From positions 1 to 64,000 of the forward strand of contig JALLLT010000070.1 in the NCBI GenBank assembly GCA_025266875.1: DNA of 64,000 nucleotides, read 5' to 3'. Both the position numbers and the translations under genes were made by a program. Below are positions 35,215-46,669 of this stretch, one piece after another. Numbering within the stretch: the first letter of the stretch is position 1; each line of letters starts with the position of its first letter. The notes under the pieces were generated by a model, which saw nothing but the letters and a program-made list of their open reading frames with translations, had not been told where the DNA came from and ran no database searches. This DNA is from Fennellomyces sp. T-0311 (Eukaryota > Mucoromycota > Mucoromycetes > Mucorales > Lichtheimiaceae).

Positions 35215-38200
35215 CTAGGCATCATCATCTTCCGTGCCTACTTGCTTGGGATTATCGTACTTCTTATTCCAGTGAACAAACTCTTTGCTTCTTTCATTGA
35301 TATGTGGAAGTCGGCCTCTGCTGTTGCACCAGGAAAACCGATCCGAATCATGATTCAGTAAATACTTTCCATACATTGATCCCAGGACAGGATCAATGAA
35401 AGCATCTGGATTATAATCCGGAACGACATGGATTGTACGCTTTACCCGTTCGATTTGGCTTATAAACAGGCCTTTATACGTATCGTCAAGGTCAGGTGAA
35501 ATAACCTCTAACCCAGTCTTGTGTGTTTCGCCCAAAGGACAGTATCGGCGTGCCAGTACCAGATCGTATTCTCTACCCCTGTACTTCGCCCGGAAGACCA
35601 TGAGGACTTGGCCATACGACTCGTATATCTCTTTGTCGCTCCTGTCCTTGATGTTGAGGAACTCAAATACCGCGAAATCTTTCCTTTCACGGCCATGGAA
35701 CTGATCATGTGTTCTGATCTTGTCGATAATAACCTTGCCATTGGTGTCGCAGTTTTCTACTATCAAGGTTTGATACACCTTGATCGTATCGTCGTCGAGC
35801 TGTGGTAAGTTGCGTAGTGCAACACGTACGAAGTTGTTATCGATAGTGGTGTGGAAGAAGGAGCGAAGGATTATGGACAATCCATGGAAAGTGCCTTGCT
35901 GTGATAATACGGATACTTCTTTGGGATCTGTTTCTGATGCGAGCTTATATGACAGTTGGCTTCGTCTGGAAATGATCTTGGAAATTGTCACTTTTGCGCG
36001 AAGCGATGTTGTAAGAGTACTTGATTGGTTTATGGCAACGTCAAAAAGTAGGTCCTTCTTTTGAATAAAGTTGGCTATTTGGGACAGCGAATCAAACTGA
36101 CCGTTAGTTCGTTTTGCCGGCTTCTTTGCATCGATAGTGTGTTGATGCTCGGAGCTGGTTGTGCTATAGCCTCTGATTATACCCCGAGATCAGATATCGT
36201 GGGCATACTTTTGAAGCATGTGATTTTTGGGGAAGTTCAAACCGGATGGAGAGTACTTTTGGAATATTGGACTGTACTTATAGTATGCATCCAATGACTC
36301 CTCCATTTCAGTAAGACTATCCTCGGTATGTTTCTCGGCGGTGGCGTGCATTACGAAATCCAAGAAATGACGCAAGCAAAGTGCTGCTTGTAGCGGAATA
36401 TAATCGTAACAGCAAGGTAAGATGATAGCCATATTGCTTCGCCATTCTGTATAAGTTGGATTTCGTAAAAAGCGTGGAAAAATGCCTTGGTTGAAACGAC
36501 GATGATCTTTGTACTGAGGTATCATGGATGCTCGATTGTTAATTTCTTCAATGATGGAAGCTCCTTTGGTACCATTCAGATCCATGATCAGTTTGTCGAG
36601 ACAGTTGAGCAAGTGTTCGTATACACCGCCAAGCTGGTGCAAGTCATCCACAAGTAGTGAATCATGGAGATCAAAGAATGGTTGAGGAAGTTTCCAAAAT
36701 GCGTTCTATTATATATAGTATAATGCCATGTTTAGCAAAAAAGTAAAATATCTACATTATTGATTGATAGTACCTGGATGTTATGCATTGAAATCTCCAT
36801 GAATATTTCCTCATCTTCTTTATCTTCTTCTTTTTCTCCTTCGGTGCCGTGCAAAAGACCGTTTCCAAGTTTGTATAAATGTTCCATCTTGGATGACGTT
36901 CGTAGTTCCGCTGTACCGTTTTCGCGGTACTCGCTTGTCAGAACAAAGCAACGTGGGCAACCTCGGGCGGTATTTCCGCTTTTAACTAAGGCGAGAAGCG
37001 ATCTAATATAATGTTTAATAAATATACATGCAAAGAGTCAGCGATACTTACTGTTCTTGGTAATCTGCGGAATACGCTGCCAACGCGGGGATACATTTGT
37101 ATACTTTTTGATCTGGCCCTTGCATCTTGAAGATGTCGAACTTTCGAAAAGGTGCCATGACGAAACTAATACAGTAATGGAAGATCGCCTTTTTTGCTAA
37201 TGGAAACCATTTCTTATTCGACAACCTCTTGCTTTCAATAACTGGCAAATATGCTAGTAAGCGAGTACCGTGCAACGTATCTTTGGTTCTATACTCAAAA
37301 GGAGTGTTTGCTACGTAGCCATAAAATGCTTAGCCGTTACACATTAACCATATTTATGCTATATGTTACTACTAACCTAGCTTCAAGTATATCGGCCACG
37401 CACTATTTCTCAGGTTGCCAGTAATTACTGTTTTGTCTGATGCAAGCATAATACCAAGAATAACGCATCCCTCCTTTGATATCTTCTATGGACGAACATT
37501 AACCGCGTTAATACGTATACCACTGATGCTAAATCGCTTGGTATATTTATACCTGGAGCTCTTGCCACCATTGTCCGCTGTAGATATCGCTATATACTCT
37601 TTTTCCATCTCTGGTAACAGTAGCGGGGTGTAAACGTGTTACGTCGTTGAATAGTGGATGGCTGAAGAGTTTCTCGGCCAAATTGCGAATATCGCGGTAA
37701 ATGAGGGACGGTTGGCCAATTACCTCCAGGAATTGCTGTTTGTGCTTTTTAGGGAAGTCAGGAACAAGATCGAGATCAATCTTTTCGGTTTTAAACGGCT
37801 AGAAAATACGTAGTCGAGTTGTTTGAAAAAATTCATCGTGACATACACATAACATCAACGGTTACGTACCAGTGTATACTTCTCGCTTTGATTCTTAGAT
37901 ATCGTTCGAAATACGCTATCGAAAGTCGTGAATAGTGCATTATGCTCCAATGGCGCCACTCTTGCATGCTCTTGAGCAATCATAATAAGTTCAACAAGGC
38001 TAAGGTATACTCGAAATTAGTTGAGAATATTATATCTTGATAATGTTTTTTGATTTTATACCGCTTGTATTGTGCCTGTGAGAGCCCGTTATCTAAAGCG
38101 AACTCGGCAATCAATAGTTCTAGGCTAGATATGTCAATTGCCTTTGGGGAGTTCTTCGAGCTGGCTGGCTTAGACCACAAATCCCCAGAGAAAGGTTCTT

Positions 38201-38558
38201 TGTAGCGCAAACACGTTGATATCGAGTCGACGAGTCTATTTTACCGTTGTAACGTACCTTCAATACATGCATCTTCATCGTTTTTGTCGGCTAGCGTGTC
38301 ATGTTCCATAGTAAAATCCATGGGCGCAACATGAGCTTCTTGTTCGTGAAGCAAGTTACTTTCATTTATTTGCTCAGTCAGTGATGACATATGGGCATCT
38401 GCTGTGCTATCATCTTCAGAACACTGCAATGGCGTATCGACAAACGGCAAAGGTTGATTTGCATGCATCGTCATTATATGAGAACGAAGAGCCTTTACTG
38501 ACGCAAATGTGCGCTTAGAGAGGCAGTTACGATAGCAACATTGATATTGGTGTGGCAT
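35215..38558 (-). CDS. Plavaka-type transposase of Plavaka-1
   Basis: The multi-exon gene begins at 38558 with a C2H2-like finger (CCYRNCLSKRTF, then HIMTMH). The exon at about 38210-38050 carries MRYKEPFSGDLWSKP. A WW-containing block (YSDIYSGQWWQELQ, with RVY just before it) ends near 37560, followed by SDKTVITGNLRNSAWPIYLK (about 37435-37375) with the first catalytic D. Next are HGTRLLAYLPVIE (37275), CPRCFVLTSEYRENG (about 36960), a long helical exon with FLDFVMHATAEKH (36651-36190) and the last exons with KYLLNHDSDRFSWCNSRGRL, ending at 35215. The same blocks occur in order in Plavaka-2. It cuts and pastes its own element. I did not verify every splice, so minor lesions may exist. Confidence 0.82.
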
Positions 38559-39131
38559 GGTGAATGTAAAGAGTGATAAAAGTGGTTCATGTACATGGAT
38601 AAATTAAGCTAACATAAATGTTTGTTACACAGACTGTCAACCTGGTAATTCGTACATTTTTATCAAGTATCGTGATCATTCACTATATACTGCCACCTAT
38701 AATGCAAAAGAGAAGCCCAAAGAAACTTAAAAGAAGATAAATAAGCTTAGATATGCCGCGATTTGCATATGATATGCATGAGCCCGAACTTGACGTTCCG
38801 TTGCTAAGCTTATATTTTCTACAGCTTTAGCAAGTACATTAGTAATGATCATGGAATGCTATGGAAAATAGTAATCGCCACCAACTGGGAAAGTCTTTCA
38901 TGATCCGGCTCGCGCCGCTTGCCATGTGTTTTTCATTGGTGTTAATGGAATGGCGATTTATATTAATTCCGCTTGGTGCTACAACGCCAAAAAATGAATT
39001 ATCAGAATAAGGTTTGATAGGCTATACGCGAAACACCGATGACAAAGATCAGTACCGCCTTCGCGTGCAGATACAGCAGTCAGTCACTGAAAATACTTTT
39101 GTTTTCTTTCTTACTAATTACTTGTAAAAAA

Positions 39132-40856
39132 ATGGTTAACACTCCAAACCCTACTAGAAAACAGTATCGGCCACCTGCCAACTACTTGATACATAGTAAA
39201 TACACTCTAGCGACCGCGCTATGCATGAATACATTCGTATTGTTTACATTGGTGCAATTATCTTTTATAGATTTGGAAGACGAGGACGAAAGTATGAGCC
39301 AGCAACAAGGCAGAAGAGTCCTTGCTTCGAATGCTGGGCAGAATGGCTCTATGTAAGTTGTATATCAGTTTGTTCTTTACAGTGGTGGGTGATATAGTCG
39401 TCATTTAAACCGTTTTGGCGACATTCTTTTCTTAGCGTCCGAATGCCGAATCTGAGTCCATCTTTCAGTCGTCAATGGAATGAAGAGGTATAGCAACCTT
39501 TGAAGGGAAGCACATCTTTAATCATGTATCAATTGTAGGAAGAATCTTTGGAAGAATCTTTGGACGAATCTGAGTTCGAGGATGAAGGTGCAGCACCAAA
39601 GGTTGCTCGCATCAAAAACGTTCCTCAGCGTTTGCAGCAGCTTCCGCAATCAAGGTAAGCAATCTATTAGTCCCCTGCATCTTGCATATTCATATACTCT
39701 TCACTATCAAGTGCTGTTACGCCTCCACCTCCACCTCATTATAATATTGAGGTAGGCTCTCCTCAATGGCCAGCTCTGGTGAAAGGCGCTGCTCGCTATG
39801 TAGCTTTGAAAAATGCCTTTCCGAACGTGGCAGACGCAAGTCTGTCATGTAAGAAACAGCTCCAGCTGATTTTTGGTAGCACTTTTGAACCAGACAGGCC
39901 AATTAGTCCAACGCTCGACGGCCATGTAAGCATAGAGCAGAATGGTATCGTGCTATATTGAACATAACATTCGAATCTCTTATTTGTAGTACTTCAGGAT
40001 GATCTCTATCCAACGTACACAGCTTCACAGTGCTGTTAACAATTGGCTGGCTGGCTATACTTTCCCCGGTTGCGATTTTCCTGCGGAAGTAAGCTCTCGG
40101 ATCGAGATCTATCGATACATGAAAGAAGACCATCGGTATTGTGTTACTGCATCGATTTCCTTGTAAATCACAAAGCTTATGTTACTTGCATATGTATCAT
40201 TAATAGATTCGCTCGCAAGAACTACAAGCTCGATGGAAAGTATCTCTACTCGCGGTGCATCATCGACTGTATTGTCAGTGTGCTTGTCTGTGGCCGTGGG
40301 ATTAAGAAGCTGAATCCTTGCCTCCGCCTCATATCCAAGGAGTGTATCATGCTCATTACACTGATGGTAATTACACCAATACTAAGGTGAGTACTCATGC
40401 TTATATATTCGTATATAGATTTTGTATCGGTTGGGCAAGAAAATCGGGGATATGGAGAAGCAGGAAGGTGAGAAGATCACCAATGATGCGGCTGCTGGGC
40501 CCAGCAATGCTGTGAATGAGGATTCTGGCGGTACCAAGGGCAAGCGTACTGTCCAGAAAGACGAATTCAAGTGGGACTCCTTCTGGGATAGGGCTTACCG
40601 TGACATGCTTAGCAGCACTGGTGAGCTCGGCAAGTACATTTCCTGGCTACCAGTTCAGAAATGGGTGCACGAGCACATTGAACGTGCAAAGTTAAAAGCT
40701 AGTAATGCAGAACGTAGTGTTGCTGAGCTTTTTGCTGGCGTTATACGTCAAGAAGAGTTGCAAGCCCACCAGCCATATTCCATGGCTCCTGAAGCGCCTG
40801 AGGTGGATATCGTCCGCACTCAGGCAAAGCCTGTCAAAAGAAGACGCATGAACTAG
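39132..40856 (+). CDS. Partner protein of Plavaka-1, unrecognised family
   Basis: Transcribed divergently from the transposase, with about 570 bp between starts. Exon 1 (39132-39198) is MVNTPNPTRKQYRPPANYLI; an intron follows to about 39270. Acidic exons come next (DLEDEDESMSQQQGRRVLAS; ESLDESEFEDEGAAPK), then PPPPPHYNIEVGSPQWPALV. The core exon (39730-39925) has KNAFPNVADASLSCKKQLQL. The following exons include TQLHSAVNNWLAGYTFPG and KLDGKYLYSRCIIDCIVSVL. The last exon (about 40420-40856) has WLPVQKWVHEHIERAKLKAS and a basic end (KPVKRRRMN, possible nuclear signal). I do not recognise the fold. CACTA elements often carry a second gene for a DNA-binding partner, so that role is an inference. 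Confidence 0.6.
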
Positions 40857-41519
40857 AGTAAATAGCTGTTTGTATGTCCAAACGAATAAAACGTCCGTAT
40901 TTTGAAAGAAAATATCGTATACAGTATATATATAGTACTGTGAATGGGTTGGAAAGAATGTGTATACACTATATAATTGATTTGGCTCGCGTGAAGGCTC
41001 TCCAGCTAAATAATCTTCCTAACGTTTGCATGATTTATAAATACGATACAACGTTGTGGTGTGTTGACTGAACGTTGAGAAGGGTTTATAAACCCGCTCA
41101 ATGTTGAGAGCACATTTGAAGGTGGGGGGGGGGTCCGTGAATCGGGGTTGACGGGGTTGAGAAGGGTTGAGGAGGGTTGAGAAGGGTTGACAGTTTTTCC
41201 GATGTTATTGAATACATTACATTACCTATGAACTTACCAGTAGTTGCTAAAGCCACTTCTGCATGGCGATCCTTGGGATTACGGGGAGATATCATTAAGC
41301 TGATATCACAGTCAAAGATCTCACCCATCATGTACACTTTGGAAATAATATCGCGTCTCCACGCTTCAATAATACTTCGTCGTTCAACAGTGCCGATGGG
41401 TACCTGGTGCGATTAATCATTCAGTTCGTTGGTTCTTTTCTCTATGCGTTCAAGCTTTTCCTGAGAGAGAGCTTGGAACGCCTCGCTGACTTCCGCGTTA
41501 GTAGCACCTAGCCGAGGGT

Positions 41520-41881
41520 TGGAAACGCTCACATTAGCACCATAGACTAAATAGAAAACATCAGCGGATATTGCATATTATGGGTCGTTGGACCTGACAT
41601 TGTCGTTCGTCATCTGTGCCATTGAAGACGAGATGGGTGGAAAAGTTGTATTGACTAAGCTTTCTAGTATGCTTAGGTTTTCTGAGAGAGGTGGTGGTAG
41701 AAGACTGAGACATTTAGGCTACAAAGTAGAAAATGGGAATGCTGGTTATTTAAGCGTGGTTACTAGAGCGAGCTAAGAGGGGAAATTTCAGCAGTACCAG
41801 CTAACAGCTAAGGGGTAATCTGAGAGCAAAGTTGTTAAGCAAAATGGTGACAAATCTGGAAGAACTCAGTTGCCTGGGGTG
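41520..41881 (-). repeat. KDZ-C right TIR
   Basis: About 360 bp. Matches 11280-11322 plus 26008-26327 inverted. It extends through exon 1 of ORF1 into the intron and start of exon 2. Confidence 0.88.
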
Positions 41882-41891
41882 GCCTGAGGTG

Positions 41892-42125
41892 TCATGAGCG
41901 GTGTAAAGCAGTGTCTAAAGAATGCCAAATGTCGTGACACAATCAGTAACCTGAATGACGTCTATGGAAAAGGACATAGCATGTGCTTAAGAGCGGTGTC
42001 TGTGAGCAGTGTAAAGATAATGTCTAATGAGGTTGTCAAAAGTTGTGACACGATGGGTTACCTAAATGACGTCTATAAAAAAGACATAGTAAATGTCCAA
42101 GTGTCGTGCTCATGAGCGGTGTAAA
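41892..42125 (+). repeat. Tandem repeat, about 108-110 bp unit, two full copies plus a start
   Basis: GAGCGGTGTAAAG-type unit starts lie at 41896, 42004 and 42114. Each full unit ends AATGACGTCTAT then AAAAGACATAG-like. It lies directly between the right end of KDZ-A and the promoter of the Tc1 remnant, and is perhaps part of that element's terminal region. Confidence 0.8.
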
Positions 42126-42191
42126 GCTTCTAACCATCCCAATAACCTATAAAAAGGCTAAATAAAGCTATAAACGCAGAAATTTACCACA

Positions 42192-43113
42192 ATGTCTACT
42201 TTCACACCGAATCTCGATTTACAGAATATGCTCCCTTTTCATGAAGCAGAGGATCAACAGATGCAAGACATTTTCCGCGAAGCATACGATGTCATGGAAG
42301 GACAAGTTGACATAGAGGACCAATACCAAATCATTGTTGACGAGTTCAACGAAGGTACTGGTGGTATACAATCATTGGTGTCGATGACTGCATGAGAAAA
42401 TGTACCTCAGGTATCTTATACGGTGTTAAATGTGTATACAAATGTTAAGAGTTTATTGACAAAAAAATAAATAAACAGGAACAGCGTCCAGCAATATTTG
42501 TCTAAGCACCGAAAGCTAGGGGAAGACCACCAAAGAAGCATGAACCTAAAGACGACGTTCCGAAAAGTATGTTGCCCACTACTCAATAATCATCGAATCT
42601 AAATATGACCATAGAGACACGAAGAACATATACAGACAAAGATATCGTCCACCTGATCGATACCATCCAAGAGTTCACATTGAGCGCTGCTGCAGCTGCA
42701 CCCATAGCGCTAATGTCAGTACGATTCGCTCAACGGTATTGAAAATACTATCGCGATGGCGAGCCCTACCTTCCTTTCTTCCGAAAATTAAACAGCAAAC
42801 AACAAGATCCTACTTTGCTCCAGCAGCACACTCATCACCTGGAACAGCTGTACGACAAGGACCCCACCGCAACACTTGCCCAAGCACAGGAGCTCCTCCT
42901 AAGAGTCTACAATGTCAAGATCACACAAAGCGGTCTACAAAAACATTTGGTGAAGCATTGTGGGCTTACTATGAAGAAGATTGAACCAGTATTCAAAGCC
43001 CGAAACTCTCCCCAGACGATCAAGGCTCGGTTTAACTGGGCTCTTGATATCACAAAGCGCGGTCTTCTGTATGAAAACATCATCTTTATCGATGAGGCTG
43101 GCTTCAATATGTA
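42192..43113 (+). pseudogene. Tc1-2 transposase, 5' half
   Basis: Exon 1 (42192-42380) is MSTFTPNLDLQNMLPFHEAE and a short acidic stretch. After an intron comes an AT-hook-like KARGRPPKKHEPKDD (about 42507-42552). The next part has YTDKDIVHLIDTIQEF, then an in-frame TGA at 42736-42738, then the HTH region (TATLAQAQELLLRVYNVKIT) and FIDEAGFNM with the first catalytic D (43084-43113). There the Crypton begins. The continuation is at 49389. Confidence 0.82.
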
Positions 43114-43118
43114 GGGCA

Positions 43119-43639
43119 TATAAAGCGGACTTCCTGTGCGTCCTGGACGCGAGTCCTCAGCCACGAGCGGACCTGAATCCGGTATGCATCTTTCCAAATT
43201 GGGCACATAACCCGCGTGGTAGCGCAGAAGCTTTTGACAGATCGTAATCGCTGAAGCAACTTTCATAATAAAAATTATAATATCAGTCTAAAAAATTGAA
43301 TGGTAATAAATAAAAAATATACAACATTCTATTTAAAAAAGCGCGTCGAACATATGACGGAAAAGAGTGTACAAAAAATGATGCAAAGGAAGGCTGGGTG
43401 AGGCGCTGAGCTGAGCCGCAGTCCGCAGTAATTTAATACTTCTTTGAATGAGTGAGGCTGATTTAAGGCGTATCAATGTGAAGAAGGACTTGCTGAGCCT
43501 GCTGAGCCTGCGGAGGGATGAGGTCTTCTAGGAGGCTGAGCCTTATGTTGAGAAAGGGGAAGATATATAAGCTAGCTTTCTGTAAGGGCTCGATAATCAC
43601 AATTCATCTATTCTGCATACACGCCTTGTATCATCTATC
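43119..43639. other. Crypton 5' region
   Basis: No gene seen. AT-rich in the middle, then GCTGAG-rich sequence at about 43405-43545 (several GCTGAGCC words) just before the start of the recombinase gene. Confidence 0.5.
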
Positions 43640-45526
43640 ATGCCTAAACAACAACATGAATACGTATCTGCTTTATACAACCTCAATCCCTCGCCATCTG
43701 AGGAGCCTGTTGAAGACCAGACTAGCAGCCAACCGGCCCATAGACCTGGTCCTCGTAATGTCGCTAAAATGAACCTGGCCATGCAACAATCAAGACAGCG
43801 TACGCAAGCCACGACGCAGGCGCTTCGTCCCAATTCCACGAAGCTTGCATACTATCCAAAAATGAGTGAGTTTTGTTCATGGTGCGACACAAAGCCCTTC
43901 CAAGTCACTACTCGTTATCAAGTCAATGGCGACAAACTGCACCTTTTTCTGGAAGAATATGTAAGAAGCAGATGTATATGAACTCTTCGCTCATATATTA
44001 TATACTCTTCTACGTATACAGGTCCTTACGAGGCTCTGTCGATCTACGCACGAAAAGCAATCGGAAGGTGCTACCAACGAAGACCCAAGTGGTGAAGCGG
44101 ATACTGACGACCCAGAACTGGCCGCTGACCGAGAGAACGTACTCGGCTTTAGCTCCATCGAACAGTACGTTAGTGCGATCACCAAGCTCTTTCACGACCA
44201 ATGTAGCAACAACACGAACACTGTGACCAACCATCCGCGAATTCCAGACGTCAAGTCACTGCTTAAAAACTCCAAGAAAAAGCAAGCCAAGAGACGCAAA
44301 ACAAACTATGAAAACCGTGCTGCCAGGTCCATTTTGGATGGGTACTCAACAATGGAAGAATTGACTAGAGTCATCGATTATTTTCTGGTGAAGGACAAGC
44401 CCGAGCACTATCGCAATGCAGTCATGATGCTGGTGTCGCACTTTGCGATCATGCGTGGCAACAATGTTCGAGAGCTCGAGTTTGCCGACATCCACACGAT
44501 TCCCCTCCAAGGAGAAGGAGCTACGCCTGATATCCAATGCCCTTGTTTGGTTCTGCTTTTGTTTCATGGAAAGACAAATCAGTTTGGTAAAGTCGAGCAC
44601 GGATCAGCCATTCGATGTGCACAGGTTGAAACTTGTCTTTGGATGGCACTCGGTCTTTACCTTTTCTACCGCTGGCACGTTCGCAAGGAAGACTTTTCCA
44701 AAATGATGGAGCGTGAAGACTGGTTCGATATCAAGTTGTGCAGTAGCGAGAGCCGTGATTCTGTCGACCTCACCCAAAGTATGACGCCAGCTGCTCATTC
44801 CAGAGCTTTCAAGAAGGCGTTCAATGAGTGCAATATCAGATCAACATCTATTACGCATGCGGGTAGAAAGTCGGGTGCAAAAATGGCTGATCTAGGCGAG
44901 GCCGGTGATTCTGCGATTCGACAAGCAGGGCGGTGGACAAACGATGCGATGGAAGGATCATATCTGACAAACCTACCATGGCGTCTGTTGCGAGCTATGG
45001 CAAAGTTTGATCCCAACGGAAAGACTTTCTGGTTGCCCCATGATACCGTCCAATCCCCCAAGTCATTGCAGCAAAAAGTTTTCTCTTGGATCGAGGAGCG
45101 ACAAGAGAGAATTAACCAAGGCCAAGGTGATGGGAGTGTTGCCGCCGATGGGTTCCTGAAGATGTTACGTGCTTTACGTATAACATTCTTGTAGGATTCC
45201 GTGCCGATGAGGAAACGCCACCTGCACTTATCTATTTGGAAAGCAGACATCTTCAGAGATCCAAGTTACCTGGATTTTGCAGCGTAAGTATAATACCAGT
45301 TGTAGAAGATATACATACTTACTAAGAGCATTCCCAGCGGATAATGTAAATCGGTGTTTAGCTAAAAATAGAGAGTGAGGATACAGATTTGATGCCCCAG
45401 CGGCTATTCTAAACGGCTCTGTAAATTTAATGATCTGTATTTTTTGACGTCGCCGACAATAAAAATACAAAGTCGTCCCTGATCCTGTAAAATTTTTTTT
45501 GTGTTCTCTTATTTTCCATATTCGTC

Positions 45527-46485
45527 ATGGCAGGTCCCCGCGGTCCCAACTTCACTGATGCTGAAAACTTGCAGCTTTGTGCCTCCTGGATCAATACGTC
45601 GATTGATCCCGTCACCGGCAATAGCCAGACGCAAGCGACGTACTGGGAGCGCATCGCTGCAGATTTTATGAGCGAGATGCGTGCAGCAGCAGAAAAAAAA
45701 GCTCGAGAAGACGAGGAAGAGGTGGTTGCTGTTGTCGAGCGCTCTATGCACTCGCTGCAGACACGCTGGACGGCAATCCAGGGGTCAGTTTCGAAGTTTT
45801 CCGGGTGCTGGGCCAAAATCATGGCTCGTAACGCAAGTGGTAATAAGCCATACCATGAGAATGTAAATGATAGTATTTCAAATATATGGCTTCTGCTATT
45901 ATTAATAAATTTAATTGTGTCTTGAAGGTCAGAGAAGCCCAAGAAGTTTACGAGCAAGGAGACAAGAAAGGAGAGAAGAAAGGGAAGAAGTTTGAGTTGG
46001 TAGAGTGCTGGGAGCTCCTTCGTGAGCATCAAAAGTGGATTACCACTGGCCTGGTGAAGAAGAAGGAGGAGAAGCAAAAGCAATCAACTCTGATTGCTCA
46101 AGAAGGAGAAGATGCTGTCCCTGTGGGTGACGATTCGGACACCCGTCCTCAAGGCCGCAAGCAAGCAAAGGAGCAAGCTGCTCGAAAGCGTCGCGCAGAT
46201 GATGAGCGCGCAACGCTTATCGAAATCGAGCAGGAGCAGCTCAAGATTGCTCGTCGCCGCCTGGAAGCTGCCGAAAGGCGTGAAGAAACCTTCCGCTTGA
46301 TGGCATGGGCAGCCATCATGCAAACTGACACGACGAATGCCGACCCCCTCACTCGTGCATTCTATGCCAAGTCAAAAAAGCGCATTTTTGCGAAGATGAT
46401 GAAGCAGGCTGAGAAGGAAGATGCGGAGGAGAACACGGTGGAGGAGAATGAAGAAGAAAGTGTTGAAGATGGAGTAGATGAATAA
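45527..46485 (+). CDS. Myb/SANT-like Harbinger protein 2
   Basis: DNA-binding partner needed by Harbinger transposases for nuclear import and TIR binding (known for the family). The start at 45527 gives MAGPRGPNFTDAENLQLCAS; the trihelix/SANT-like part includes WINTSIDPVTGNSQTQATYW and SLQTRWTAIQGSVSKFSGCW. A short intron lies at about 45860-45927. The rest is charged and helical (LIEIEQEQLKIARRRLEAAE) with an acidic tail. It resembles the No Apical Meristem-associated C-terminal domain. No lesion seen. Confidence 0.85.
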
Positions 46486-46669
46486 ACCTTTAATATATAT
46501 GTGGTATATGTTGTGCTGTGCTGAATTATGCTGTGTTGTATTGTTTTGTTTTGTTGTCAATCAATATATCATATCAAATTAATCGTAAGTCTTTTTTTGG
46601 TAACATACTCATCCCATATATGCCACACATTCGGGGGGGGGAGGTTAAGAAAAAAGGATTTTAATTCTT

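Larger units (their letters stand above)
34867..41204 (-). mobile_element. Plavaka-1, CACTA-like element with two divergent genes, in KDZ-C
   Basis: The short TIR CATCGGAAAA at 34867 and its inverse at 41204 is flanked by TT on both sides. The ORF1 frame of KDZ-C reads across the site when the element is removed. Tandem GGGTTGACAGGGTTTATAA-like repeats lie just inside each end (about 34910-35080 and 41050-41190). CACTA-type elements typically have short TIRs, subterminal repeats and 2-3-bp duplications. Length is 6338 bp. Plavaka-2 (50761-57592) has the same layout and matching termini. Confidence 0.83.
33974..41713 (-). pseudogene. HMG-box-like accessory protein (ORF1) of KDZ-C, split by Plavaka-1
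   Basis: Start ATG at 41713 in the right TIR (MSQSSTTTSLRKPKHTRKLS). Exon 1 encodes NFSTHLVFNGTDDERQ; exon 2 (about 41540-41416) encodes LGATNAEVSEAFQALSQEKL, completing the HMG-like box. A middle exon has CDISLMISPRNPKDRHAE (about 41310-41260). Plavaka-1 (34867-41204) then interrupts it. Beyond it, ORF1 resumes with CNKFYYWRNDDHFFIGFKG (about 34770) and YRRMKYHDAQNNEKYG. An in-frame TAG lies at 34345-34347, then GVDLLGYDFETP. It ends DYELDIDNTS at 33974. The domain order matches the A and B copies. Broken by insertion and stop. Confidence 0.72.
11280..41881 (-). mobile_element. KDZ-C, second-level KDZ transposon inserted in the end of KDZ-A
   Basis: The left terminus CACCCCAGGCAACTGAG at 11280 and the right terminus, inverted, at 41881 match. 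They are flanked by the exact 8-bp TSD GCCTGAGG (11272-11279 and 41882-41889). The left TIR is broken at 11322 by KDZ-B and resumes at 26008. Subtracting KDZ-B with TSD, the MULE and Plavaka-1 leaves about 5.89 kb, nearly the same as KDZ-A. Genes on the minus strand: ORF1 (41713 to 33974, split by Plavaka-1) and the KDZ transposase (33691 to 30182). Confidence 0.9.
1274..41891 (-). mobile_element. KDZ-A, outermost KDZ-family DNA transposon (nest host)
   Basis: The left end at 1274 begins CACCTCAGG and continues into a roughly 300-bp TIR. The matching inverted copy is at 10977-11279 and is completed by 41882-41891, because KDZ-C has inserted 10 bp from the right end. Removing KDZ-C with its 8-bp TSD and the hAT with its 8-bp TSD leaves about 5.88 kb. 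It carries an HMG-box ORF (11100 to 9908) and a KDZ transposase (9566 to 1769), both on the minus strand. I do not see a clean TSD for A itself: flanks ATCATTTT and TCATGAGC do not match. Boundaries rest on TIR pairing and on the agreement in net size with KDZ-C. Confidence 0.85.

Noticed and set aside
1274..41891. Multi-gene defence or metabolic island
   Set aside because: Every sizeable frame with recognisable motifs is a transposase or its partner; no defence-type enzyme is visible.
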